NCBI RefSeq assembly: GCF_009712035.1
Contig: NZ_VILB01000029.1
Span: 1 to 34,487, forward strand
Length of the DNA: 34,487 nt
From: Anabaena sp. UHCC 0187
Lineage (GTDB): Bacteria; Cyanobacteriota; Cyanobacteriia; Cyanobacteriales; Nostocaceae
Direction: 5' to 3'
Numbering within the stretch: position 1 is the first letter of the stretch; every line of letters begins with the position of its first letter. The translations under genes were made by a program, and so were the position numbers. Below, one piece after another: positions 1 through 6,653 of the stretch. The notes below the pieces were generated by a model that saw nothing but the letters and a program-made list of their open reading frames with translations, had not been told where the DNA came from and ran no database searches.

Positions 1-96
1 GGTTATAATATCTTTAACAATTTCCATTTTAGCTTCAGCAGAATGTTTATCATCATATTGTCCAATAATAGATAGTTCATTAATTAAAAATTGCAT
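1..96 (-). CDS. Partial third gene of the DUF262/ATPase operon, unknown function
   Basis: An ATG at 96-94 opens a frame that stays open to the window edge, giving only the N-terminal 32 residues (begins MQFLINELSIIGQYDDKHSA). It starts one base after the stop codon of the ATPase gene, so it is almost certainly the next gene of the same transcript and may be translationally coupled. I do not recognise the family. The visible part is a hydrophilic, mixed-charge segment with no signal peptide. Its value lies in context: it is the third member of a DUF262-ATPase operon and would be needed to identify the system. Confidence 0.6.
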   Translation of the reverse strand, partial: MQFLINELSIIGQYDDKHSAEAKMEIVKDIIT

Positions 97-97
97 C

Positions 98-1192
98 TTA
101 TATTAACTCCATCTCTGTTTTGTAAAATTCATCAAAAAATCCATCAGGTAATGAACTAAAATTACCATCATCATGTATTTTTGGTATGAAGATATTAATT
201 ATTTCTTGTTGCATATTTTCATTTCTTTCAAAATAATATAATTGTACATTATTATAAGAAAGTTTATTTCTCTTAACAGCGATTCTGATACCATTTAAAA
301 GATTTTCACTGTGACTTTCAATAATTACTTGAATACCATGATTTGCCGCTAAAGCTAATAATTGACCTAATTTAGATTGTCCTTGAGGGTGAAGATGAGA
401 TTCAGGATTTTCAATAATTATCATTGTTCCTGGTTTAGAGGAAAGAATTGCTGTTAAAATAGGTAAAGAATAAGTGACACCAAAACCTACATTAAAAGGA
501 GAATATTCTTTACTAACTCCAAAAGAATATTTTATTGTCATTGCGTTGGCAACTTGTCTTACATTAATATTAATATTAGGACTAATTTCTCCCATCCAAG
601 CATCAACTTGATCTTTTAAACTTTGAGATTTACTGCGAGGATGACTTAATTCACTAATGGGAATATCTTGATTACCAAATTCATGTAAAAAATGTGCTGT
701 ATATTCTCCTTTTTTACCTATTTGTCTATGTTTAACAACATCATTTTCAGACAAAGGATAAGATTCCTCTGGTGTAATTCTTTCAGCACCTAAATAGTGA
801 AAATCATCATTAAATAAATTAAATTGATTAATTGTAGAATCATTACCTATTAATGCAATCCGTAGCACATTACTACTAGGAGAATCATAATCAAAACTCC
901 AGTTTGTTCGCTGACCATTTTCCCAAACAATTCCGAAGCTAATTAATTCTTCTTCTTCGGCATTTTCATATAGAACATCTTCAGCAGTACCTATATAAGC
1001 TATTTGATTATCAAGTTTTAGTCCATTACTAGGTAAATAATCTGTTATATAAGCATAGCGTAATAAAATCAATGGTTGAATTACAGAAGATTTACCTGTA
1101 CTATTTAAACCAGAAATTAAGGTAAGAGGTTTAAAATCAAAATTTTCATCTGCAAATGCTTTGAAGTTTTTTAAATGTAATTTTTTAATCAT
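98..1192 (-). CDS. AAA/ABC-type ATPase (AAA_15/AAA_21, DUF3696-like C-terminus)
   Basis: A 364-residue soluble ATPase of the SMC/RecF/OLD-like group. Residues 28-36 form the Walker A loop (GLNSTGKSS). An ABC-signature-like stretch (NVGFGVTYSLPIL) lies near residue 240, Walker B with catalytic acid follows (TMIIIENPESHLHPQGQ), and an H-loop-like motif comes later (VIIESHSENL). The C-terminal end, with DGFFDEF, fits the DUF3696 tail of this family. I see no TOPRIM or HNH nuclease domain, so unlike OLD or GajA proteins the nuclease activity, if any, must come from a partner. Its start codon overlaps the stop of the DUF262 gene by four bases, indicating translational coupling. Family knowledge links such ATPases to phage defence; that role here is inferred from context. 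Confidence 0.85.
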   Translation of the reverse strand: MIKKLHLKNFKAFADENFDFKPLTLISGLNSTGKSSVIQPLILLRYAYITDYLPSNGLKLDNQIAYIGTAEDVLYENAEEEELISFGIVWENGQRTNWSFDYDSPSSNVLRIALIGNDSTINQFNLFNDDFHYLGAERITPEESYPLSENDVVKHRQIGKKGEYTAHFLHEFGNQDIPISELSHPRSKSQSLKDQVDAWMGEISPNININVRQVANAMTIKYSFGVSKEYSPFNVGFGVTYSLPILTAILSSKPGTMIIIENPESHLHPQGQSKLGQLLALAANHGIQVIIESHSENLLNGIRIAVKRNKLSYNNVQLYYFERNENMQQEIINIFIPKIHDDGNFSSLPDGFFDEFYKTEMELI

Positions 1193-2322
1193 GACAATAT
1201 ACTTTGAATAATTCCTTGAATATGCTTAAATCGCTCTTTGACGATGTTAGCATCTCCAGCACTTTTATATAAAATACTATCAAATTTACCATCTTTTTGA
1301 TCTTTTAATAAAACTTTACGTAAATCTTCTTTTCTTTGTTTAAGAATATTGATTTCCTGATCATTTAATTTAGCCAGGTTAATTGACCATGCTTCCAGTA
1401 GTGCTTTATTAATAGGATATCTTGGTTTCTCTCTTGGCTTCCTAAATGCTTGTTCCTCAAATAAATCATGAGCAAGATTCATAATTAACAAAAATCTTTG
1501 TTTGATTTCCTCTATTTCAGAATCATCCATTTGATTCATTTCGGTCATTTTTTTATCTAAAAAATAATCATAATCTTTAAAATCCAGGTTATCTATATTA
1601 CTCGTCATTAAAGATAAAACTTTTAAAATACATTCTTGGTCAATCATCCTTTTATCTTTAATTCCCTTATCTGTTGTTTTTTTAAATTCTGGAGATTCAG
1701 AAAGTTCTTTTAATAAGGTTGTGATTTTATTTTGAGAGTTTTTAGCATAGCGCATTTCCTGAGCAGAAAGTGCAGTTCCTCCTTGATTAATCCGTTTAAA
1801 TATATTAAAACTAATCTCAGATGATGTTCCTCTTAAAATTAAATATACTGTTAATTTTGTTTCTTTAATTCTTCTTTTCCACCGAGGTGTCAGTTCTTGA
1901 TAATTTTTACCATGTAAATCAGTGAAAAAATCTAATCCATCCAGAGTAAAACTTTGATCAGTGACAAATTCCTTAAATGTTGTTATTCTTTGTATTCCAT
2001 CTATGACTAACCATTGATCATCATTAGTTGCATCAATATAAAAAGCAGGTAAAGGAATTTGCACTAAAAGAGATTCAATTAACCGACTTTTTGCAGTTTT
2101 AGTCCAAATACCTTCTTTTCGTTGAAATTCAGGTGCGATCATGCGATGATTATTTAATCTGTCCAGAATTTGCTGTACGGTCATGATATTAGTTCCCATA
2201 CTAATGCAAGTCGGATCAAATCCTTGAGAAAGCGTTGGTTCTTCTTCTTCCTCTTCAATATCTATATCTTCTTCATATTCTGAATTAATATTATTTGGTT
2301 CTAAATTGCTTGCTTCCGTCAT
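1189..2322 (-). CDS. DUF262 domain protein (GmrS/ParB-like fold)
   Basis: A 377-residue protein with the DUF262 hallmarks: PEFQRKEGIW at 64-73, the nucleotide-site motif DGIQR at 108-112 (usual form DGQQR), and the FxxINxGGxxL segment at 174-185. In GmrSD-type type IV restriction enzymes DUF262 is the NTP-binding half and is fused or paired with a DUF1524 HNH nuclease. Here no HNH motif is present in the C-terminal half, so this is a stand-alone DUF262 protein. Residues 15-29 are an acidic run (mostly Glu/Asp), suggesting a disordered tail. It is the first gene of the minus-strand operon, overlapping the ATPase gene by four bases. Function as sensor or nuclease partner in defence is inferred. 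Confidence 0.85.
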   Translation of the reverse strand: MTEASNLEPNNINSEYEEDIDIEEEEEEPTLSQGFDPTCISMGTNIMTVQQILDRLNNHRMIAPEFQRKEGIWTKTAKSRLIESLLVQIPLPAFYIDATNDDQWLVIDGIQRITTFKEFVTDQSFTLDGLDFFTDLHGKNYQELTPRWKRRIKETKLTVYLILRGTSSEISFNIFKRINQGGTALSAQEMRYAKNSQNKITTLLKELSESPEFKKTTDKGIKDKRMIDQECILKVLSLMTSNIDNLDFKDYDYFLDKKMTEMNQMDDSEIEEIKQRFLLIMNLAHDLFEEQAFRKPREKPRYPINKALLEAWSINLAKLNDQEINILKQRKEDLRKVLLKDQKDGKFDSILYKSAGDANIVKERFKHIQGIIQSILS

Positions 2323-2556
2323 AGTATATACTTTGAATTTTGATTAACTTATTTTAAGTATGAAAAAAATGATCGTGTCGGTATTCCTTTCTATTATAAT
2401 CTAAATCAATTAAACTTTTATTTCCTGTCTAACTAACTTAGCTCAACCCCAATCTTTCAGGTTATGATTAAGTCGGAGATGAGAATGAACTATAGCGGTA
2501 CATCTGAGGAATAAGTTAACACATACTCACACATAAACTTAAGTAAAATCAATTAT

Positions 2557-3399
2557 ATGCCACTTAAAGTCACCTTTTTCCAAGCTGGATATTGTACCCA
2601 TCCTGAAGCCATAGTCGTGCAAGATGGACGCTGGAAAACCACTAATTTCCCCTCTCTCTTTGCCCTAATTTCACACCCCCAAATAGGTGCTATTTTATTT
2701 GATACCGGCTATTCAGACCGCTTTTTTCAAGAAACAAGTTCTTTCCCCTTTCGTCTTTATGCCTTCACAACTCCTGTATATTTTCAACCAGAAGATAGTG
2801 CCGTTTATCAATTACAAAAAGCAGGAATTGAACCAGAAGCCGTTAAATATATTATTATTTCTCACTTTCATGCCGATCATATTGGAGGTTTAAAAGACTT
2901 TCCTAATGCTCAATTTATCTGTTTTAATTCCGCATATCAAGCTGTTAAATATCGCCGAGGAATTAACGCCCTTAAAGCGGGTTTTTTATCAGGTTTGCTA
3001 CCTTCAGATTTTGAACAACGGGTCATATTTGTAGAGGATAAACAAACAGTATCATTACTTCCTAAATATGCTCCCTTTACCACTGGTTTTGACTTATTAG
3101 GAGATGGTAGCCTTATCGCTGTTGAATTACCAGGTCATGCCACAGGTCAATTAGGTTTGTTTTTCATTGATGCTGATCATCATAATTATTTTCTCATTGC
3201 TGATGCTTGTTGGCTAAGTCGTGCTTATCAGGAGTTTATAAAACCTCATCCTATTACTAATTTGATATTTGCTAATAAGCAAGAATATGTGGATACACTT
3301 TCTAAAATTCATCAATTACACAAATTGAATCCAGAACTGAAAATAATTCCTACTCATTGTTTAAAAACTTGGCAAGAACTAGAAAAAAACTATCTTTAA
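2557..3399 (+). CDS. MBL-fold metallo-hydrolase (lactonase/glyoxalase-II-like)
   Basis: A 280-residue metallo-beta-lactamase-fold hydrolase. The metal motif HxHxDH is at 103-108 (SHFHADHIGG), with further ligands His194 (LPGHATGQ), Asp216 (IADACW) and probably His267 (PTHC), so both metal sites look complete. No signal peptide is visible, so it should be cytoplasmic. The arrangement resembles N-acyl homoserine lactonases and related esterases, but substrate cannot be read from sequence. It heads a same-strand run with a phosphatase-like gene 29 bases downstream and then an adenylate-forming enzyme and an acyltransferase, suggesting it hydrolyses a thioester, ester or lactone in that pathway. 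The ATG at 2557 is the first in frame and gives the normal family N-terminus. Confidence 0.85.
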   Translation: MPLKVTFFQAGYCTHPEAIVVQDGRWKTTNFPSLFALISHPQIGAILFDTGYSDRFFQETSSFPFRLYAFTTPVYFQPEDSAVYQLQKAGIEPEAVKYIIISHFHADHIGGLKDFPNAQFICFNSAYQAVKYRRGINALKAGFLSGLLPSDFEQRVIFVEDKQTVSLLPKYAPFTTGFDLLGDGSLIAVELPGHATGQLGLFFIDADHHNYFLIADACWLSRAYQEFIKPHPITNLIFANKQEYVDTLSKIHQLHKLNPELKIIPTHCLKTWQELEKNYL

Positions 3400-3428
3400 C
3401 TATTCATAATACAACTTCAAAAAATTGC

Positions 3429-3749
3429 ATGAAGAAATTATTATTTATCTGTAGTCAAAACCGATTACGCAGTCCTACTGCGGAAGTAGTATTTTCTGAA
3501 TATGAAGGATTAGAAACAGAATCAGCAGGACTAAATAGAAGTGCAGAAATTCCTTTATCTATTGAAGTGATTCAGTGGGCAGATTTGATTTTTGTGATGG
3601 AAAAACAACATCTACATAAACTTTCTCAAAAATTTAAACCTTACCTCAAAAATAAGAAAGTAATTTGCTTAGATATTCCTGATGATTATGACTATATGCA
3701 ACCTGAGTTGGTAGAATTATTAAAGAAGAAAGTTCTTCCTTTTTGTTAA
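3429..3749 (+). CDS. Low-molecular-weight protein tyrosine phosphatase-like protein
   Basis: A 106-residue protein with the phosphatase P-loop CX5RS near its N-terminus (Cys8, Arg14, Ser15 in ICSQNRLRSPTAE) and an acidic DIPDDYDYM segment near residue 78 that could supply the general acid. This fits the short COG4551-like group rather than the 150-residue classical LMW-PTPs. The frame extends upstream to an ATG at 3357, inside the previous gene, but the ATG at 3429 places the beta-strand KKLLFIC directly before the P-loop as in the family, so I chose it. It sits 29 bases after the MBL gene and 31 bases before the adenylate-forming enzyme. Whether it acts on phosphoprotein or a small phospho-metabolite is unknown. 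Confidence 0.8.
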   Translation: MKKLLFICSQNRLRSPTAEVVFSEYEGLETESAGLNRSAEIPLSIEVIQWADLIFVMEKQHLHKLSQKFKPYLKNKKVICLDIPDDYDYMQPELVELLKKKVLPFC

Positions 3750-3780
3750 ACAACATTATTAAAGCTAAATTTTCAATATT

Positions 3781-5109
3781 ATGCCAGGTATCTCAACTAT
3801 TCTGTGGAATTATCTATTAACAAAGTATGCGAGACGATTCAATAGCCGTGAGGAACTGTTATCATGGCAACATCGAAAAGTTTGTAATTTCCTCAAAATT
3901 ATTCTCCCCAAATCTCAATTTTATCGAGAGTATTATCACGGTCTAAATATTCAGGAATGGCAACATTTTTCGATCATTGATAAATCAGTCATGATGGCTA
4001 ATTTCGACCAGTTAAATACAGTAGGAATCAAAAAAACAGAGGCGTTTACACTGGCAATAACAGCCGAAAAAACCCGCAATTTTAGCTCAACTCTTGATGG
4101 TTACACCGTTGGACTTTCTTCGGGAACTAGTGGCAATAGAGGGTTATTTATAGTTAGTAAAAAAGAACAACAAACATGGGCAGGGACTATTTTAGCTAAA
4201 ACCTTACCTCAGTTTATTCTTACTCCCCAAATAATTGCATTTTTTCTGAGAGCAAATAGCAATCTTTACGAAACAGTTAAAGGACAACGGATTCAATTTG
4301 AGTATTTCGATTTATTCAGTTCTGTTACCAGTCATATTGAGCGTTTAAACCAGATTGCACCAACTATTTTAGTAGCACCTCCTTCCATGTTGCGGCTGTT
4401 AGCTGATGCTCAATTGAGAGGTGATTTAAACATTACACCAATTAAAATTATTTCTGTTGCGGAAGTATTAGATCCTTTAGATGAAATATATATTCGTAAC
4501 TGTTTTGGACAAAAAATTCATCAACTCTATCAATGTACAGAAGGGTTTTTAGCGAGTACCTGTGAACATGGAACTTTGCATCTTAATGAAGATATTTTAG
4601 TGATTCAAAAAGATTATCTTGATGAAAATGCGGGTAAATTTATGCCCATAATCACAGATTTTAACCGCACAACTCAACCGATTATTCGTTACCGTCTTGA
4701 TGATATTTTAACAGAACGTCAAACCCCTTGCCCCTGTGGTTCAGTTTTGACAGCATTGGAGAGTATTGAGGGACGAAGAGATGATATATTTTGGTTGCCA
4801 AATCAAACAGGAGAAAGATTAATTCCTGTATTTCCTGATTTTATCCGTCGAGCAATTATGATGGCTTCGGAAGATATTCAGGAATATCGAGCAGTGCAAA
4901 AAAGTCCTAATTTGATGGAAATTTCTTTAAAAGTAACCACAGAATTACAGGGATTAATAAAGGATAAAGTTGATAAATCTTTGATAGATTTATTTGAGCA
5001 ATCATATTGTCAAATTCCGCATATTCATTACCAAGAATATAAAATAAGAACGGAACACCATCAAAAACTCAGACGTATTCAACGAGACTTTACACCAGAT
5101 TTAAAATGA
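3781..5109 (+). CDS. Adenylate-forming enzyme, PaaK / F390-synthetase-related
   Basis: A 442-residue member of the ANL superfamily in the phenylacetate-CoA ligase/coenzyme F390 synthetase-like branch. The phosphate-binding loop SSGTSGNRG is at 113-121, the aromatic-acid-site motif YQCTEG at 249-254, the ribose-binding Asp motif YRLDD at 303-307, a CPCG cysteine pair at 316-319 and the hinge motif GRRDD at 330-334. By family it should activate a carboxylate as an acyl-adenylate and pass it to CoA, an amine or another acceptor; the substrate is unknown. Its stop overlaps the start of the GNAT gene by four bases (ATGA), a sign that the two proteins are made together and that the GNAT protein may use the activated acyl group. 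Confidence 0.8.
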   Translation: MPGISTILWNYLLTKYARRFNSREELLSWQHRKVCNFLKIILPKSQFYREYYHGLNIQEWQHFSIIDKSVMMANFDQLNTVGIKKTEAFTLAITAEKTRNFSSTLDGYTVGLSSGTSGNRGLFIVSKKEQQTWAGTILAKTLPQFILTPQIIAFFLRANSNLYETVKGQRIQFEYFDLFSSVTSHIERLNQIAPTILVAPPSMLRLLADAQLRGDLNITPIKIISVAEVLDPLDEIYIRNCFGQKIHQLYQCTEGFLASTCEHGTLHLNEDILVIQKDYLDENAGKFMPIITDFNRTTQPIIRYRLDDILTERQTPCPCGSVLTALESIEGRRDDIFWLPNQTGERLIPVFPDFIRRAIMMASEDIQEYRAVQKSPNLMEISLKVTTELQGLIKDKVDKSLIDLFEQSYCQIPHIHYQEYKIRTEHHQKLRRIQRDFTPDLK

Positions 5110-6263
5110 TCACAAATCAAGTTAATCTTTACGATATTACAAATATTGATAGTCTTCCTTGGACTAATTCGGAAGTAGCAATATTGGCAAAAAATTACTG
5201 GCTACCGTTAATGAAAGCGGGTTCTTCTCAATTTATTAATAATGTCAATAGCCAACTTTTGGCAATAACTATTGATGATCTTGTTTTACCAATTACAGTC
5301 AATCATAAAGAATTAGAAAACTCCTATGTTTGTTCTCCCTATTCGCACTATATTACCTACTCCAAGGAAGAACTATATATATTAAAAAATCCGCTACTTG
5401 AGAAAGTTCTGAAAATCTTATTAAATTTAATGGGCATAGTTTTGAATTTCGGGAAAATTAATCAAGTTGTCATTGTCAATAACTGGTTATTTTCAACTAA
5501 TTTATATCCTGATTTATCTAAAAATCAAATTGCGGATATTACCTCTTATTTAAAAGAACGTTTCCCAACTCATACTATTATTTTTCGTTCAATTAATACT
5601 TTTATCAATGATGATTTATTTAAGGCTTTTCAATATAATAATTATCAAATGATTGCTAGTCGGCAAATTTACCTTTTTAACCCTAAAGATACATCAGCAA
5701 TGCGAACCAAAATGAGATGGCGTTTAAAGCAAGATTTTAACCTAATTGAAAAACAAGGTTATGAAGTAATTAATGGTGATCAAATTTGTGTAACAGAAGT
5801 CAAAAGACTTGTAGAATTATATAATGCTTTATATTTAGAAAAGTATTCCTACAATAATCCTCAATTCAATGAAAATTTCTTAGCATTAGCACTAAAAAAC
5901 AAAACTCTGCAAATTCAAGCTTTGCGAAAAGCTGGAAAAATTGATGGGGTGATTGGTTTTTATGAAATCAATGGAGTCATGACAACTCCGCTTTTAGGAT
6001 ATGATACCAGTTTGCCTCAAGCAGTTGGTTTATATCGAATGCTATCAGCGCAATTAACTATTGAAGCCACAAAACGGGGAATTATATTACATCAAAGTTC
6101 TGGTGCTGCTTCCTTTAAACGGTTGAGAGGATTTATTGATAATATTGAATATAGTGCTGTTTTTGATCAACATTTATCTTTTTCTCGTCAATTAGTATGG
6201 CGGTTATTAGGATTATTAGTCAATAAAATTGCTGTACCATTAATTAAGAAATACAAACTTTAA
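5106..6263 (+). CDS. GNAT-superfamily acyltransferase
   Basis: A 385-residue protein whose C-terminal half (about 190-360) looks like a GNAT acyltransferase fold: a basic entry segment (MRTKMRWRLKQDF near 199-211), a central strand-loop (KIDGVIGFYEINGVMTTPLLGYD, about 278-300) and a following helix-strand with HQSSGAASFKRLRG at 329-342. This conserved pattern resembles FemAB/GNAT-like proteins. The N-terminal 180 residues match nothing I recognise. It overlaps the adenylate-forming enzyme gene by four bases, arguing for a shared pathway in which an activated acyl group is transferred. A hydrophobic stretch at 365-380 might contact the membrane. Donor and acceptor are not predictable from sequence. 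Confidence 0.7.
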   Translation: MITNQVNLYDITNIDSLPWTNSEVAILAKNYWLPLMKAGSSQFINNVNSQLLAITIDDLVLPITVNHKELENSYVCSPYSHYITYSKEELYILKNPLLEKVLKILLNLMGIVLNFGKINQVVIVNNWLFSTNLYPDLSKNQIADITSYLKERFPTHTIIFRSINTFINDDLFKAFQYNNYQMIASRQIYLFNPKDTSAMRTKMRWRLKQDFNLIEKQGYEVINGDQICVTEVKRLVELYNALYLEKYSYNNPQFNENFLALALKNKTLQIQALRKAGKIDGVIGFYEINGVMTTPLLGYDTSLPQAVGLYRMLSAQLTIEATKRGIILHQSSGAASFKRLRGFIDNIEYSAVFDQHLSFSRQLVWRLLGLLVNKIAVPLIKKYKL

Positions 6264-6341
6264 CACTCTTCACTAAAAAAACACAGAAAATGTCAAATTA
6301 TTTAAATTTGCTTTAATCCCGAATTTAATTTTTAGGCTAGG

Positions 6342-6608
6342 ATGGAATCCGAATTGATCATTTCTATGCCTAAACAACCCCATGTTCAGTCCCGTAAATT
6401 CCCTAAATCTCTAACTTTTTCTTTGTATTTCTTAGGTGTTATAACTGTTTTGATAGCATCTTTTCCTTGGCTTTATGAGGTAAAGACAAAAGCCGGTATT
6501 AATATTTTACAGAATTACCATGCAGGATCTTTTTTAGAAAAACATACTCATGGACTTTTTAAATGTCAGTGGCTGTATCCCTACTATTGTGAACCTTCCC
6601 AAGATTAA
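6342..6608 (+). CDS. Small single-pass membrane protein, hypothetical
   Basis: An 88-residue protein with a basic N-terminal region, one membrane segment at about 24-45 (SLTFSLYFLGVITVLIASFP) and a C-terminal tail with two cysteines, two histidines and several aromatic residues (HTHGLFKCQWLYPYYC). It lies 78 bases after the GNAT gene on the same strand, so it may belong to that transcript or stand alone. A second ATG at 6366 would give an 80-residue version; the first has a purine-rich TAGGCTAGG directly in front but at poor spacing. I do not know a function; similar short tails exist in cyanobacterial hypothetical proteins. Confidence 0.6.
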   Translation: MESELIISMPKQPHVQSRKFPKSLTFSLYFLGVITVLIASFPWLYEVKTKAGINILQNYHAGSFLEKHTHGLFKCQWLYPYYCEPSQD

Positions 6609-6625
6609 ATTGTAAGATTTAAGAT

Positions 6626-6648
6626 TAGGGTGGGCATTGCCCACCCTA
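6626..6648. terminator. 10-bp-arm palindrome between convergent genes
   Basis: TAGGGTGGGC and its exact complement GCCCACCCTA are separated by ATT, giving a 10-bp GC-rich hairpin in an AT-rich gap between the convergent small membrane protein gene and the GH57 gene. There is no clean T-run on either side. It can plausibly act as a bidirectional transcription stop, but this palindrome type is also a dispersed repeat in cyanobacteria. Confidence 0.55.
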
Positions 6649-6653
6649 CAAAT

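Noticed and set aside
1189-2322. Complete GmrSD restriction enzyme
   Set aside because: The DUF262 half is clear, but no DUF1524 HNH motif (His-x-x-Pro type) is visible in the C-terminal half.
3357-3428. Longer N-terminus for the phosphatase-like protein
   Set aside because: The extra 24 residues lie mostly within the preceding gene and are absent from the compact family; the ATG at 3429 begins exactly at the family's first strand.
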